64,000 nucleotides of DNA from Hydractinia symbiolongicarpus (Eukaryota > Cnidaria > Hydrozoa > Anthoathecata > Hydractiniidae). The translations under genes were made by a program, and so were the position numbers. The stretch spans positions 3,596,001 to 3,660,000 of the forward strand of contig NC_079887.1 in assembly GCF_029227915.1 (NCBI RefSeq), written 5' to 3'. The notes under the pieces were generated by a model that worked only from the letters and a program-made list of their open reading frames with translations, was not told where the DNA came from and did no database searches. Positions 12,461 through 26,139 of this stretch are shown here, piece after piece. Within the stretch, counting starts at the first letter, position 1. Each line of letters starts with the position of its first letter.

Positions 12461-14639
12461 ATTTTTTAAATTATTTTTTCACCACTAAAACGCATAAGAC
12501 TTGTAGTTTTCAAAAATGTTTTTATTTTTGATGAGACGCAGAATAAAAGAAGTTTAATCGCCGGCAAACGAAAACCCGCGATTTCCCGTAAATCCCGGGC
12601 TTGGCCCGTATAGTCAAAAGTATACAAAGAAAGTACCCTGTGAGTAAACTCATTTCCAGAACGATTTTTTAAATTATTATTTCACCACTAAAGCCCATGA
12701 GACTTGTACTTTTTAAAAATGTTTTCATTTTTGATGAGACGCTGAATAAAAGTAGTTTAATCGCCGGCATACGAAAACTCGCGATTTCCCGTAAATCCCT
12801 GACTCGGCCCGTAAAGTCAAAAGTATACAAAGAAAGTACCCTGTGAGTAAACGCATTTCCAGAACGATTTTTTAAATTATCTTTTCACCACTAAAACGCA
12901 TGAGACTTGTAGTTTTCAAAAATGTTTTCATTTTTGATGAGACGCTGAATAAAAGAAGTTTAATCACCGGCAAACGAAAACCTGCGATTTCCCGTAAATC
13001 CCGGACTCGGCCCGTATAGTCAAAAGTATACAAAGAAAGTACCCAGGGAGTAAACTTATTTCCCGAACGATTTTTTATGTTATTGTTTCACCACTACAGC
13101 CCATGAGACTTGTAGTTTTTACAAATGTTTTCATTTTCGATGACACGCTGAATGAAAGGAGTTTAATCGCCGGCAAACGAAAACCCGCCATTTCCCGTAA
13201 ACCCCGGACTCGGTTCGTATAGTCAAAAGTATACAAAGAAAGTACCCAGGGAGTAAACTCATTTCCAGAACGATTTTTTAAATTATCTTTTCACCACTAA
13301 AACGCATGAGACTTGTAGTTTTTAAAAATGTTTTCATTTTTGATGAGACGCTGAATAAAAGAAGTTTAATCGCCGGCAAAGGAAAACCTGCGATTTCCCG
13401 TAAATCCCGGACTCGGTCCCCATAGTCATAAGTACACAAAGAAAGTAACCAGGGAGTAAACTCATTTCCCGAACGATTTTTTATATTATTATTTCATCAC
13501 TTAAGCCCATGAGACTTGCAGTTTTTAAAAATGTTTTCATTTTTGATGAGACGCTAAATAAAAGGAGTTTAATCGCCGGCAAACGAAAACCTGCGATTTC
13601 CCGTAAATCCCTGACTCGGCCCGTATAGTCGAATGTATACAAAGAAAGTACCCTGTGAGTAAACTCATTTCCAGAACGATTTTTTAAATTATTATTTCAC
13701 CACTAAAGCCCATGAGACTTGTAGTTTTTACAAATGTTTTCATTTTCGATGAGACGCTAAATAAAAGGAGTTTAATCGCCGGCAAACGAAAACCCGCCAT
13801 TTCCCGTAAACCCCGGACTCGGTCCGTATAGTCAAAAGTATACAAAGAAAGTACCTTGTGAGTAAACTCATTTCCAGAAGGATTTTTTAAATTATTATTT
13901 CACCACTAAAGCCCATGAGACTTGTAGTTTTTACAAATGTTTTCATTTTTGATGAGACGCTAAATAAAAGGAGTTTAATCGCCGGCAAACGAAAACCTGC
14001 GATTTCCCGTAAATCCCGGACTCGGCCCGTATAGTCATAAGTACACAAAGAAAGTACCCAGGGAGTAAACTCATTTCCCGAACGATTTTTTATATTATTA
14101 TTTCATCACTAAAGCCCATGAGACTTGTAGTTTTTAAAAATGTTTTCATTTTTGATGAGACGCTAAATAAAAGGAGTTTAATCGCCGGCAAACGAAAACC
14201 TGCGATTTCCCGTAAATCCCTGACTCGGCCCGTATAGTCGAATGTATACAAAGAAAGTACCCTGTGAGTAAACTCATTTCCAGAAGGATTTTTTAAATTA
14301 TTATTTCACCACTAAAGCCCATGAGACTTGTAGTTTTTACAAATGTTTTCATTTTTGATGAGACGCTAAATAAAAGGAGTTTAATCGCCGGCAAACGAAA
14401 ACCTGCGATTTCCCGTAAATCCCTGACTCGGCCCGTATAGTCAAAAGCATACAAAAAAAGTACCCAGGGAGTAAACTCATTTCCCGAACGATTTTTTAAA
14501 TTATTTTTTCACCACTAAAACGCATGAGACTTGTAGTTTTCAAAAATGTTTTCATTTTTGATGAGACGCTGAATAAAAGAAGTTTAATCGCCGGCAAACG
14601 AAAACCCGCCATTTCCCGTAAACCCCGGACTCGGTCCGT
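12461..14639 (+). repeat. Irregular monomeric region, rich in B-type monomers
   Basis: About eleven monomers with no long HOR period that I could trace. B-type monomers (AAAGCCCATGAG, TTTTTAAAAATG) dominate, and several share the private variants TTTTTACAAATG, CATTTTCGATG, ATTTCATCAC and GCTAAATAAAAGGAG. Neighbouring copies with these variants are spaced one to three monomers apart. No gene or foreign sequence is seen. Confidence 0.8.
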
Positions 14640-16215
14640 ATAGTCGAATGTATACAAAGAAAGTACCCTGTGAGTAAACTCATTTCCAGAACGATTTTTT
14701 AACTTATTATTTCACCACTAAAGCCCATGAGACTTGTAGTTTTTAAAAATGTTTTCATTTTTGATGAGACGCTAAATAAAAGGAGTTTAATCGCCGGCAA
14801 TCGAAAACCTGCGATTTCCCGTAAATCCCTGACTCGGCCCGTATAGTCGAATGTATACAAAGAAAGTACCCTGTGAGTAAACTCATTTCCAGAAGGATTT
14901 TTTAAATTATTATTTCACCACTAAAGCCCATGAGACTTGTAGTTTTTACAAATGTTTTCTTTTTTGATGAGACGCTAAATAAAAGGAGTTTAATCGCCGG
15001 CAAACGAAAACCTGCGATTTCCCGTAAATCCCTGACTCGGCCCGTATAGTCAAAAGCATACAAAAAAAGTACCCAGGGAGTAAACTCATTTCCCGAACGA
15101 TTTTTTGAATTATTTTTTCACCACTAAAACGCATGAGACTTGTAGTTTTTAAAAATGTTTTCATTTTTGATGAGACGCTAAATAAAAGGAGTTTAATCGC
15201 CGGCAAACGAAAACCTGCGATTTCCCGTAAATCCCTGACTCGGCCCGTATAGTCGAATGTATACAAAGAAACTACCCAGGGAGTAAACTCATTTCCAGAA
15301 CGATTTTTTAAATTATTATTTCACCACTAAAGCCCATGAGACTTGTAGTTTTTAAAAATGTTTTCATTTTTGATGAGACGCTGAATAAAAGAAGTTTAAT
15401 CGCCGGCAAACGAACACCTGCGATTTCCCGTAAATCCCGGACTCGGCCCGTAAAGTCAAAAGTATACAAAGAAAGTAACCAGGGAGTAAAATCATTTCCC
15501 GAACGATTTATCAAATTATTATTTCACCACTAAAGCCCATGAGACTTGTAGTTTTTAAAAATGTTTTCATTTTTGTTGAGACGCTGAATAAAAGGAGTTT
15601 AATCGCCGGCAAACGAAAACCCGCCATTTACCGTAAACCCAGGACTCGGCCCGTATAATCAAAAGTATACAAAGAAAGTACCCAGGGAGTAAACTCATTT
15701 TCCGAACGATTTTTTAAATTATTTTTTCACCACTAAAACGCATGAGACTTGTAGTTTTCAAAAATGTTTTCATTTTTGATGAGACGCTAAATAAAAGAAG
15801 TTTAATCGCCGGCAAACGAAAACCCGCGACTTCCCGTAAATCCCGGACTCGGCCCGTATAGTCAAAAGTATACAAGGAAAGTACCCATGGAGTAAACTCA
15901 TTTCCCGAACGATTTTTTAAATTATTTTTTCACCACTAAAACGCATGAGACTTATAGTTTTCAGAAATGTTGTCATTTTTGATGAGACGCTTAATGAAAG
16001 TGGTTTAATCGCCGGCAAACAAAAACCGCGATTTCCCGTAAATCCCGGGCTTGGCCCGTATAGTCGAATGCATACAAAGAAAGTACCCTGTGAGTAAACT
16101 CATTTCCAAAACGATTTTTTAAAGTATCTTTTCACCACTTAAACGCATGAGACATGAGTTTTCAAAAATGTTTTGATTTTTGATGAGACGCTGAATAAAA
16201 GAAGTTTAATCGCCG
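14640..16215 (+). repeat. Segment duplicated 5.48 kb downstream, copy 1
   Basis: About 1.6 kb that recurs at 20,120-21,695 with an offset of 5,479-5,480 bp (27 monomers). Shared rare markers are AACTTATTATT (14,701 and 20,181), TTTTCTTTTTTGATG (14,957 and 20,437), GAACACCTGCG, and CTTATAGTTTTCAGAAATG (15,951 and 21,430). Around 16,215 the two copies part. Confidence 0.83.
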
Positions 16216-16814
16216 GCAAACGAAAACCTGCCATTTCCCGTAAACCCCGGACTCGGTCCGTATAGTCAAAAGTATACAAAGAAAGTACCCAGGGAGTAAA
16301 CTCATTTCCTGAACGATTTTTTAAATTATTTTTTCACCACTAAAACGCATGAGACTTGTAGTTTTCAAAAATGTTTTCATTTTTGATGAGACGCTTAATG
16401 AAAGTGGTTTAATCGCCGGCAAACAAAAACCGCGATTTCCCGTAAATCCCGGGCTTGGCCCGTATAGTCGAATGCATACAAAGAAAGTACCCTGTGAGTA
16501 AACTCATTTCCAAAACGATTTTTTAAAGTATCTTTTCACCACTAAAACGCATGAGACATGAGTTTTCAAAAATGTTTTGATTTTTGATGAGACGCTGAAT
16601 AAAAGAAGTTTAATCGCCGGCAAACGAAAACCCGCGACTTCCCGTAAATCCCGGACTCGGCCCGTATAGTCAAAAGTATACAAAGAAAGTACACAGGGAG
16701 TAAACTAATTTCCCGAACGATTTTTTAAATTATTTTTTCACCACTAAAACGCATGAGACTTGTAGTTTTCAAAAATTTTTTTATTTTTGATGAGACGCTT
16801 AATAAAAGAGGTTT
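15988..16814 (+). repeat. 404 bp dimer with the GAATGCATAC monomer, duplicated
   Basis: The pair formed by a monomer with TTAATGAAAGTGG and AAAAACCGCG (one C short) followed by the ACATGAG monomer occurs at about 15,991 and again at 16,395, 404 bp apart. Both carry GAATGCATAC and CCAAAACGATT. The region ends in a monomer with CAAAAATTTTTTTATTTTTG near 16,775. Confidence 0.75.
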
Positions 16815-18425
16815 AATCGCCGGCAAATGAAAACCCGCGATTTCCAGTAAATCCCGGGGGTGGCCCGTATAGTCGAATGTATACAAAGAAAGTACCCAGG
16901 GAGTAAACTCATTTCCCGAACGATTTTTTGAATTATTATTTCTCCACTAAAGCCCATGAGACTTGTAGTTTTTAAAAATGTTTTCATTTTTGATGAGACG
17001 CTGAATAAAAGAAGTTTAATCGCCGGGAAACGAAAACCCGCGACTTCCCGTAAATCCCGGACTCGGCCCGTATAGTCAAAAGTATACAAGGAAAGTACCC
17101 AGGGAGTAAACTCATTTCCCGAACGATTTTTTAAATTATTTTTTTCACCACTAAAACGCATGAGACTTGTAGTTTTCAAAAATGTTTTCATTTTTGATGA
17201 GACGCTGAATAAAAGAAGTTTAATCGCCGGCAAACGAAAACCTGCCATTTCCCGTAAACCCCGGACTCGGTCCGTATAGTCAAAAGTACACAAAGAAAGT
17301 ACCCAGGGAGTAAACTCATTTCCCGAACGATTTTTTATATTATTATTTCATCACTAAAGCCCATGAGACTTGTAGTTTTTAAAAATGTTTTCATTTTTGA
17401 TGAGACGCTGAATAAAAGAAGTTTAATCGCCGGCAAACGAAAACCCGCGACTTCCCGTAAATCCCGGACTCGGCCCGTATAGTCAAAAGTATACAAGGAA
17501 AGTACCCAGGGAGTAAACTCATTTCCCGAACGATTTTTTAAATTATTTTTTTCACCACTAAAACGCATGAGACTTGTAGTTTTCAAAAATGTTTTCATTT
17601 TTGATGAGACGCTGAATAAAAGAAGTTTAATCGCCGGCAAACGAAAACCTGCCATTTCCCGTAAACCCCGGACTCGGTCCGTATAGTCAAAAGTACACAA
17701 AGAAAGTACCCAGGGAGTAAACTCATTTCCCGAACGATTTTTTATATTATTATTTCATCACTAAAGCCCATGAGACTTGTAGTTTTTAAAAATGTTTTCA
17801 TTTTTGATGAGACGCTAAATAAAAGGAGTTTAATCGCCGGCAAACGAAAACCTGCGATTTCCCGTAAATCCCTGACTCGGCCCGTATAGTCGAATGTATA
17901 CAAAGAAAGTACCCTGTGAGTAAACTCATTTCCAGAACGATTTTTTAAATTATTATTTCACCACTAAAGCCCATGAGACTTGTAGTTTTTAAAAATGTTT
18001 TCATTTTTGATGAGACGCTAAATAAAAGGAGTTTAATCGCCGGCAAACGAAAACCTGCGATTTCCCGTAAATCCCTGACTCGGCCCGTATAGTCGAATGT
18101 ATACAAAGAAAGTACCCTGTGAGTAAACTCATTTCCCCAACAATTTTTAAAATTATTTTTTCACCACTAAAACGCATGAGACTTGTAGTTTTCAAAAATG
18201 TTTTCATTTTTGATGAGACGCTGAATAAAAGAAGTTTAATCGCCGGCAAACGAAAACCCGCCATTTCCCGTAAACCCCGGACTCGGTCCGTATAGTCGAA
18301 TGTATACAAAGAAAGTACCCTGTGAGTAAACTCATTTCCAGAACGATTTTTTAACTTATTATTTCACCACTAAAGCCCATGAGACTTGTAGTTTTTAAAA
18401 ATGTTTTCATTTTTGATGAGACGCT
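16815..18425 (+). repeat. 1,828 bp-period HOR (9 monomers), copy 1
   Basis: Recurs at 18,643-20,253. Landmarks at 1,828 bp spacing are GGCAAATGAAAACCCGCG with GGGGGTGG (16,8xx and 18,6xx), the GCCGGGAAACG variant, T7-run monomers, and AACTTATTATT (18,353 and 20,181). It consists of alternating A-type, B-type and GGGGGTGG monomers, with T7-run monomers of 204 bp. Confidence 0.83.
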
Positions 18426-18642
18426 GAATAAAAGAAGTTTAATCGCCGGCAAACGAAAACCCGCGATTTCCCGTAAATCCCGGGCTTGGCCCGTATAGTC
18501 GAATGCATACAAAGAAAGTACCCTGTGAGTAAACTCATTTCCAAAACGATTTTTTAAAGTATCTTTTCACCACTAAAACGCATGAGACATGAGTTTTCAA
18601 AAATGTTTTGATTTTTGATGAGACGCTGAATAAAAGAAGTTT
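18426..18642 (+). repeat. Single-copy linker monomer between two HOR copies
   Basis: About one monomer that does not belong to the matching part of either flanking HOR copy. It is of the GAATGCATAC / CCAAAACG / ACATGAG subfamily seen near 16,070 and 16,470. Confidence 0.65.
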
Positions 18643-20253
18643 AATCGCCGGCAAATGAAAACCCGCGATTTCCAGTAAATCCCGGGGGTGGCCCGTATAG
18701 TCGAATGTATACAAAGAAAGTACCCAGGGAGTAAACTCATTTCCCGAACGATTTTTTGAATTATTATTTCTCCACTAAAGCCCATGAGACTTGTAGTTTT
18801 TAAAAATGTTTTCATTTTTGATGAGACGCTGAATAAAAGAAGTTTAATCGCCGGGAAACGAAAACCCGCGACTTCCCGTAAATCCCGGACTCGGCCCGTA
18901 TAGTCAAAAGTATACAAGGAAAGTACCCAGGGAGTAAACTCATTTCCCGAACGATTTTTTAAATTATTTTTTTCACCACTAAAACGCATGAGACTTGTAG
19001 TTTTCAAAAATGTTTTCATTTTTGATGAGACGCTGAATAAAAGAAGTTTAATCGCCGGCAAACGAAAACCTGCCATTTCCCGTAAACCCCGGACTCGGTC
19101 CGTATAGTCAAAAGTACACAAAGAAAGTACCCAGCGAGTAAACTCATTTCCCGAACGATTTTTTATATTATTATTTCATCACTAAAGCCCATGAGAATTG
19201 TAGTTTTTAAAAATGTTTTTATTTTTGATGAGACGCTGAATAAAAGAAGTTTAATCGCCGGCAAACGAAAACCCGCGACTTCCCGTAAATCCCGGACTCG
19301 GCCCGTATAGTCAAAAGTATACAAGGAAAGTACCCAGGGAGTAAACTCATTTCCCGAACGATTTTTTAAATTATTTTTTTCACCACTAAAACGCATGAGA
19401 CTTGTAGTTTTCAAAAATGTTTTCATTTTTGATGAGACGCTGAATAAAAGAAGTTTAATCGCCGGCAAACGAAAACCTGCCATTTCCCGTAAACCCCGGA
19501 CTCGGTCCGTATAGTCAAAAGTACACAAAGAAAGTACCCAGGGAGTAAACTCATTTCCCGAACGATTTTTTATATTATTATTTCATCACTAAAGCCCATG
19601 AGACTTGTAGTTTTTAAAAATGTTTTCATTTTTGATGAGACGCTAAATAAAAGGAGTTTAATCGCCGGCAAACGAAAACCTGCGATTTCCCGTAAATCCC
19701 TGACTCGGCCCGTATAGTCGAATGTATACAAAGAAAGTACCCTGTGAGTAAACTCATTTCCAGAACGATTTTTTAAATTATTATTTCACCACTAAAGCCC
19801 ATGAGACTTGTAGTTTTTAAAAATGTTTTCATTTTTGATGAGACGCTAAATAAAAGGAGTTTAATCGCCGGCAAACGAAAACCTGCGATTTCCCGTAAAT
19901 CCCTGACTCGGCCCGTATAGTCGAATGTATACAAAGAAAGTACCCTGTGAGTAAACTCATTTCCCGAACAATTTTTAAAATTATTTTTTCACCACTAAAA
20001 CGCATGAGACTTGTAGTTTTCAAAAATGTTTTCATTTTTGATGAGACGCTGAATAAAAGAAGTTTAATCGCCGGCAAACGAAAACCCGCCATTTCCCGTA
20101 AACCCCGGACTCGGTCCGTATAGTCGAATGTATACAAAGAAAGTACCCTGTGAGTAAACTCATTTCGAGAACGATTTTTTAACTTATTATTTCACCACTA
20201 AAGCCCATGAGACTTGTAGTTTTTAAAAATGTTTTCATTTTTGATGAGACGCT
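18643..20253 (+). repeat. 1,828 bp-period HOR (9 monomers), copy 2
   Basis: Near-identical to 16,815-18,425. Private point changes include GAGAATTGTAG at 19,194, CCCAGCGAG near 19,132 and CATTTCGAGAACG near 20,161. The copies are clearly more alike than unrelated monomers are, so the duplication is recent relative to monomer divergence. Confidence 0.83.
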
Positions 20254-21695
20254 AAATAAAAGGAGTTTAATCGCCGGCAAACGAAAACCTGCGATTTCCC
20301 GTAAATCCCTTACTCGGCCCGTATAGTCGAATGTATACAAAGAAAGTACCCTGTGAGTAAACTCATTTCCAGCAGGATTTTTTAAATTATTATTTCACCA
20401 CTAAAGCCCATGAGACTTGTAGTTTTTACAAATGTTTTCTTTTTTGATGAAACGCTAAATAAAAGGAGTTTAATCGCCGGCAAACGAAAACCTGCGATTT
20501 CCCGTAAATCCCTGACTCGGCCCGTATAGTCAAAAGCATACAAAAAAGTACCCAGGGAGTAAACTCATTTCCCGAACGATTTTTTGAATTATTTTTTCAC
20601 CACTAAAACGCATGAGACTTGTAGTTTTTAAAAATGTTTTCATTTTTGATGAGACGCTAAATAAAAGGAGTTTAATCGCCGGCAAACGAAAACCTGCGAT
20701 TTCCCGTAAATCCCTGACTCGGCCCGTATAGTCGAATGTATACAAAGAAACTACCCAGGGAGTAAACTCATTTCCAGAACGATTTTTTAAATTATTATTT
20801 CACCACTAAAGCCCATGAGACTTGTAGTTTTTAAAAATGTTTTCATTTTTGATGAGACGCTGAATAAAAGAAGTTTAATCGCCGGCAAACGAACACCTGC
20901 GATTTCCCGTAAATCCCGGACTCGGCCCGTAAAGTCAAAAGTATACAAAGAAAGTAACCAGGGAGTAAAATCATTTCCCGAACGATTTTTCAAATTATTA
21001 TTTCACCACTAAAGCCCATGAGACTTGTAGTTTTTAAAAATGTTTTCATTTTTGATGAGACGCTGAATAAAAGGAGTTTAATCGCCGGCAAACGAAAACC
21101 CGCCATTTCCCGTAAACCCAGGACTCGGCCCGTATAATCAAAAGTATACAAAGAAAGTACCCAGGGAGTAAACTCATTTTCCAAACGATTTTTTAAATTA
21201 TTTTTTCACCACTAAAACGCATGAGACTTGTAGTTTTCAAAAATGTTTTCATTTTTGATGAGACGCTGAATAAAAGAAGTTTAATCGCCGGCAAACGAAA
21301 ACCCGCGACTTCCCGTAAATCCCGGACTCGGCCCGTATAGTCAAAAGTATACAAGGAAAGTACCCATGGAGTAAACTCATTTCCCGAACGATTTTTTAAA
21401 TTATTTTTTCACCACTAAAACGCATGAGACTTATAGTTTTCAGAAATGTTGTCATTTTTGATGAGACGCTTAATGAAAGTGGTTTAATCGCCGGCAAACA
21501 AAAACCGCGATTTCCCGTAAATCCCGGGCTTGGCCCGTATAGTCGAATGCATACAAAGAAAGTACCCTGTGAGTAAACTCATTTCCAAAACGATTTTTTA
21601 AAGTATCTTTTCACCACTTAAACGCATGAGACATGAGTTTTCAAAAATGTTTTGATTTTTGATGAGACGCTGAATAAAAGAAGTTTAATCGCCGG
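20120..21695 (+). repeat. Segment duplicated 5.48 kb upstream, copy 2
   Basis: Partner of 14,640-16,215. Differences include a shorter A-run in CAAAAAAGTACCC near 20,541, and GATGAAACGC in place of GATGAGACGC near 20,447. Its left edge overlaps the end of the 1,828 bp HOR copy 2, so the two duplications are nested in history. Confidence 0.8.
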
Positions 21696-23699
21696 CAAAC
21701 GAAAACCCGCCATTTCCCGTAAATCCCGGACTCGGCCCGTATAGTCAAAAGTATACAAAGAAAGTACCCAGGGAGTAAACTAATTTCCCGAACGATTTTT
21801 TAAATTATTTTTTCACCACTAAAACGCATGAGACTTGTAGTTTTCAAAAATTTTTTCATTTTTGATGAGACGCTTAATAAAAGAGGTTTAATCGCCGGCA
21901 AACGAAAACCCGCGATTTCCAGTAAATCCCGGGGGTGGCCCGTATAGTCGAATGTATACAAAGAAAGTACCCAGGGAGTAAACTCATTTCCCGAACGATT
22001 TTTTGAATTATTATTTCTCCACTAAAGCCCATGAGACTTGTAGTTTTTAAAAATGTTTTCATTTTTGATGAGACGCTGAATAAAAGAAGTTTAATCGCCG
22101 GGAAACGAAAACCCGCGACTTCCCGTAAATCCCGGACTCGGCCCGTATAGTCAAAAGTATACAAAGAAAGTATCAGGGAGTAAACTCATTTCCCGAACGA
22201 TTTTTTAAATTATTTTTTTCACCACTAAAACGCATGAGACTTGTAGTTTTCAAAAATGTTTTCATTTTTGATGAGACGCTGAATAAAAGAAGTTTAATCG
22301 CCGGCAAACGAAAACCTGCCATTTCCCGTAAACCCCGGACTCGGTCCGTATAGTCAAAAGTATACAAAGAAAGTACCCAGGGAGTAAACTCATTTTCTGA
22401 ACGATTTTTTAAATTATTTTTTCACCACTAAAACGCATGAGACTTGTAGTTTTCAAAAATGTTTTCATTTTTGATGAGACGCTTAATGAAAGTGGTTTAA
22501 TCGCCGGCAAACAAAAACCGCGATTTCCCGTAAATCCCGGGCTTGGCCCGTATAGTCGAATGCATACAAAGAAAGTACCCTGTGAGTAAACTCATTTCCA
22601 AAACGATTTTTTAAAGTATCTTTTCACCCCTAAAACGCATGAGACATGAGTTTTCAAAAATGTTTTGATTTTTGATGAGACGCTGAATAAAAGAAGTTTA
22701 ATCGCCGGCAAACGAAAACCCGCGACTTCCCGTAAATCCCGGACTCGGCCCGTATATTCAAAAGTATACAAAGAAAGTACCCAGGGAGTAAACTAATTTC
22801 CCGAACGATTTTTTAAATTATTTTTTCACCACTAAAACGCATGAGACTTGTAGTTTTCAAAAATTTTTTCATTTTTGATGAGACGCTTAATAAAAGAGGT
22901 TTAATCGCCGGCAAACGAAAACCCGCGATTTCCAGTAAATCCCGGGGGTGGCCCGTATAGTCGAATGTATACAAAGAAAGTACCCAGGGAGTAAACTCAT
23001 TTCCCGAACGATTTTTTGAATTATTATTTCTCCACTAAAGCCCATGAGACTTGTAGTTTTTAAAAATGTTTTCATTTTTGATGAGACGCTGAATAAAAGA
23101 AGTTTAATCGCCGGCAAACGAAAACCCGCGACTTCCCGTAAATCCCGGACTCGGCCCGTATAGTCAAAAGTATACAAGGAAAGTACCCAGGGAGTAAACT
23201 CATTTCCCGAACGATTTTTTAAATTATTTTTTTCACCACTAAAACGCATGAGACTTGTAGTTTTCAAAAATGTTTTCATTTTTGATGAGACGCTGAATAA
23301 AAGAAGTTTAATCGCCGGCAAACGAAAACCTGCCATTTCCCGTAAACCCCGGACTCGGTCCGTATAGTCAAAAGTATACAAAGAAAGTACCCAGGGAGTA
23401 TACTCATTTTCCGAACGATTTTTTAAATTATTTTTTCACCACTAAAACGCATGAGACTTGTAGTTTTCAAAAATGTTGTCATTTTTGATGAGACGCTGAA
23501 TAAAAGAAGTTTAATCGCCGGCAAACGAAAACCCGCCATTTCCCGTAAATCCCGGACTCGGCCCGTATAGTCAAAAGTATACAAAGAAAGTACCCAGGGA
23601 ATAAACTAATTTCCCGAACGATTTTTTAAATTATTTTTTCACCACTAAAACGCATGAGACTTGTAGTTTTCAAAAATTTTTTCATTTTTGATGAGACGC
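21696..23699 (+). repeat. Mixed trimer/pentamer HOR region
   Basis: The GGGGGTGG monomer and its two partners recur at 21,874, 22,887 and 23,700, at spacings of 1,013 and 813 bp (five and four monomers). Between them lie GAATGCATAC and ACATGAG monomers (near 22,560 and 22,645) and variants such as GAGTATACTC near 23,397. This is a transition between the upstream 1,828 bp HOR and the regular trimers that follow. Confidence 0.75.
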
Positions 23700-26139
23700 T
23701 TAATAAAAGAGGTTTAATCGCCGGCAAACGAAAACCCGCGATTTCCAGTAAATCCCGGGGGTGGCCCGTATAGTCGAATGTATACAAAGAAAGTACCCAG
23801 GGAGTAAACTCATTTCCCGAACGATTTTTTGAATTATTATTTCTCCAATAAAGCCCATGAGACTTGTAGTTTTTAAAAATGTTTTCATTTTTGATGAGAC
23901 GCTGAATAAAAGAAGTTTAAGCGCCGGCAAACGAAAACCCGCGACTTCCCGTAAATCCCGGACTCGGCCCGTATTATCAAAAGTATACAAGGAAAGTACC
24001 CAGGGAGTAAACTCATTTCCCGAACGATTTTTTAAATTATTTTTTTCACCACTAAAACGCATGAGACTTGTAGTTTTCAAAAATGTTTTTATTTTTGATG
24101 AGACGCTGACCAAAAGAAGTTTAATCGCCGGCAAACGAAAACCTGCCATTTCCCGTAAACCCCGGACTCGGTCCGTATAGTCAAAAGTATACAAAGAAAG
24201 TACTCAGGGAGTAAACGCATTTCCAGAACGATTTTTTAAATTATCTTTTCACCACTAAACCGCATGAGACTTGTAGTTTTCAAAAATGTTTTCATTTTTG
24301 ATGAGACGCTTAATAAAAGAGGTTTAATCGCCGGCAAACGAAAACCCGCGATTTCCAGTAAATCCTGGGGGTGGCCCGTATAGTCGAATGTATACAAAGA
24401 AAGTACCCAGGGAGTAAACTCATTTCCCGAACGATTTTTTGAATTATTATTTCTCCACTAAAGCCCATGAGACTTGTAGTTTTTAAAAATGTTTTCATTT
24501 TTGATGAGACGCTGAATAAAAGAAGTTTAATCGCCGGCAAACGAAAACCCGCGACTTCCCGTAAATCCCGGACTCGGCCCGTATAGTCAAAAGTATACAA
24601 AGAAAGTACCCAGGGAGTAAACTCATTTCCCGAACGATTTTTTAAATTATTTTTTTCACCACTAAAACGCATGAGACTTGTAGTTTTCAAAAATGTTTTC
24701 ATTTTTGATGAGACGCTGAATAAAAGAAGTTTAATCGCCGGCAAACGAAAACCTGCCATTTCCCGTAAACCCCGGACTCGGTCCGTATAGTCAAAAGTAT
24801 ACAAAGAAAGTACCCAGGGAGTAAACTCATTTCCTGAACGATTTTTTAAATTATCTTTTCACCACTAAAACGCATGAGACTTGTAGTTTTCAAAAATTTT
24901 TTCATTTTTGATGAGACGCTTAATAAAAGAGGTTTAATCGCCGGCAAACGAAAACCCGCGATTTCCAGTAAATCCCGGGGGTGGCCCGTATAGTCGAATG
25001 TATACAAAGAAAGTACCCAGGGAGTAAACTCATTTCCCGAACGATTTTTTGAATTATTATTTCTCCACTAAAGCCCATGAGACTTGTAGTTTTTAAAAAT
25101 GTTTTCATTTTTGATGAGACGCTGAATAAAAGAAGTTTAATCGCCGGCAAACGAAAACCCGCGACTTCCCGTAAATCCCGGACTCGGCCCGTATAGTCAA
25201 AAGTATACAAGGAAAGTACCCAGGGAGTAAACTCATTTCCCGAACGATTTTTTAAATTATTTTTTTCACCACTAAAACGCATGAGACTTGTAGTTTTCAA
25301 AAATGTTTTCATTTTTGATGAGACGCTGACCAAAAGAAGTTTAATCGCCGGCAAACGAAAACCTGCCATTTCCCGTAAACCCCGGACTCGGTCCGTATAG
25401 TCAAAAGTATACAAAGAAAGTACCCAGGGAGTAAACGCATTTCCAGAACGATTTTTTAAATTATCTTTTCACCACTAAAACGCATGAGACTTGTAGTTTT
25501 CAAAAATGTTTTCATTTTTGATGAGACGCTTAATAAAAGAGGTTTAATCGCCGGCAAACGAAAACCCGCGATTTCCAGTAAATCCCGGGGGTGGCCCGTA
25601 TAGTCGAATGTATACAAAGAAAGTACCCAGGGAGTAAACTCATTTCCCGAACGATTTTTTGAATTATTATTTCTCCACTAAAGCCCATGAGACTTGTAGT
25701 TTTTAAAAATGTTTTCATTTTTGATGAGACGCTGAATAAAAGAAGTTTAATCGCCGGCAAACGAAAACCCGCGACTTCCCGTAAATCCCGGACTCGGCCC
25801 GTATAGTCAAAAGTATACAAGGAAAGTACCCAGGGAGTAAACTCATTTCCCGAACGATTTTTTAAATTATTTTTTTCACCACTAAAACGCATGAGACTTG
25901 TAGTTTTCAAAAATGTTTTCATTTTTGATGAGACGCTGAATAAAAGAAGTTTAATCGCCGGCAAACGAAAACCTGCCATTTCCCGTAAACCCCGGACTCG
26001 GTCCGTATAGTCAAAAGTATACAAAGAAAGTACCCAGGGAGTAAACTCATTTCCTGAACGATTTTTTAAATTATCTTTTCACCACTAAAACGCATGAGAC
26101 TTGTAGTTTTCAAAAATGTTTTCATTTTTGATGAGACGC
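23700..26139 (+). repeat. 610 bp trimer HOR, four phased copies
   Basis: Copies start at 23,700, 24,310, 24,920 and 25,530, all exactly 610 bp apart. Each has three monomers: (a) GAGGTTTAATCG with TTTCCAGTAAATCCCGGGGG; (b) B-type with TTTCTCCACTAAAGCCC, CCCGCGACTTCCCG and usually CAAGGAAAG; (c) A-type with a T7-run, CCTGCCATTTCCCG and GGACTCGGTCCG. The T7-run makes one monomer 204 bp, so the trimer is 610 rather than 609 bp. Copies 1 and 3 share GCTGACCAAAAG, while copies 2 and 4 have GCTGAATAAAAG. Confidence 0.92.
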
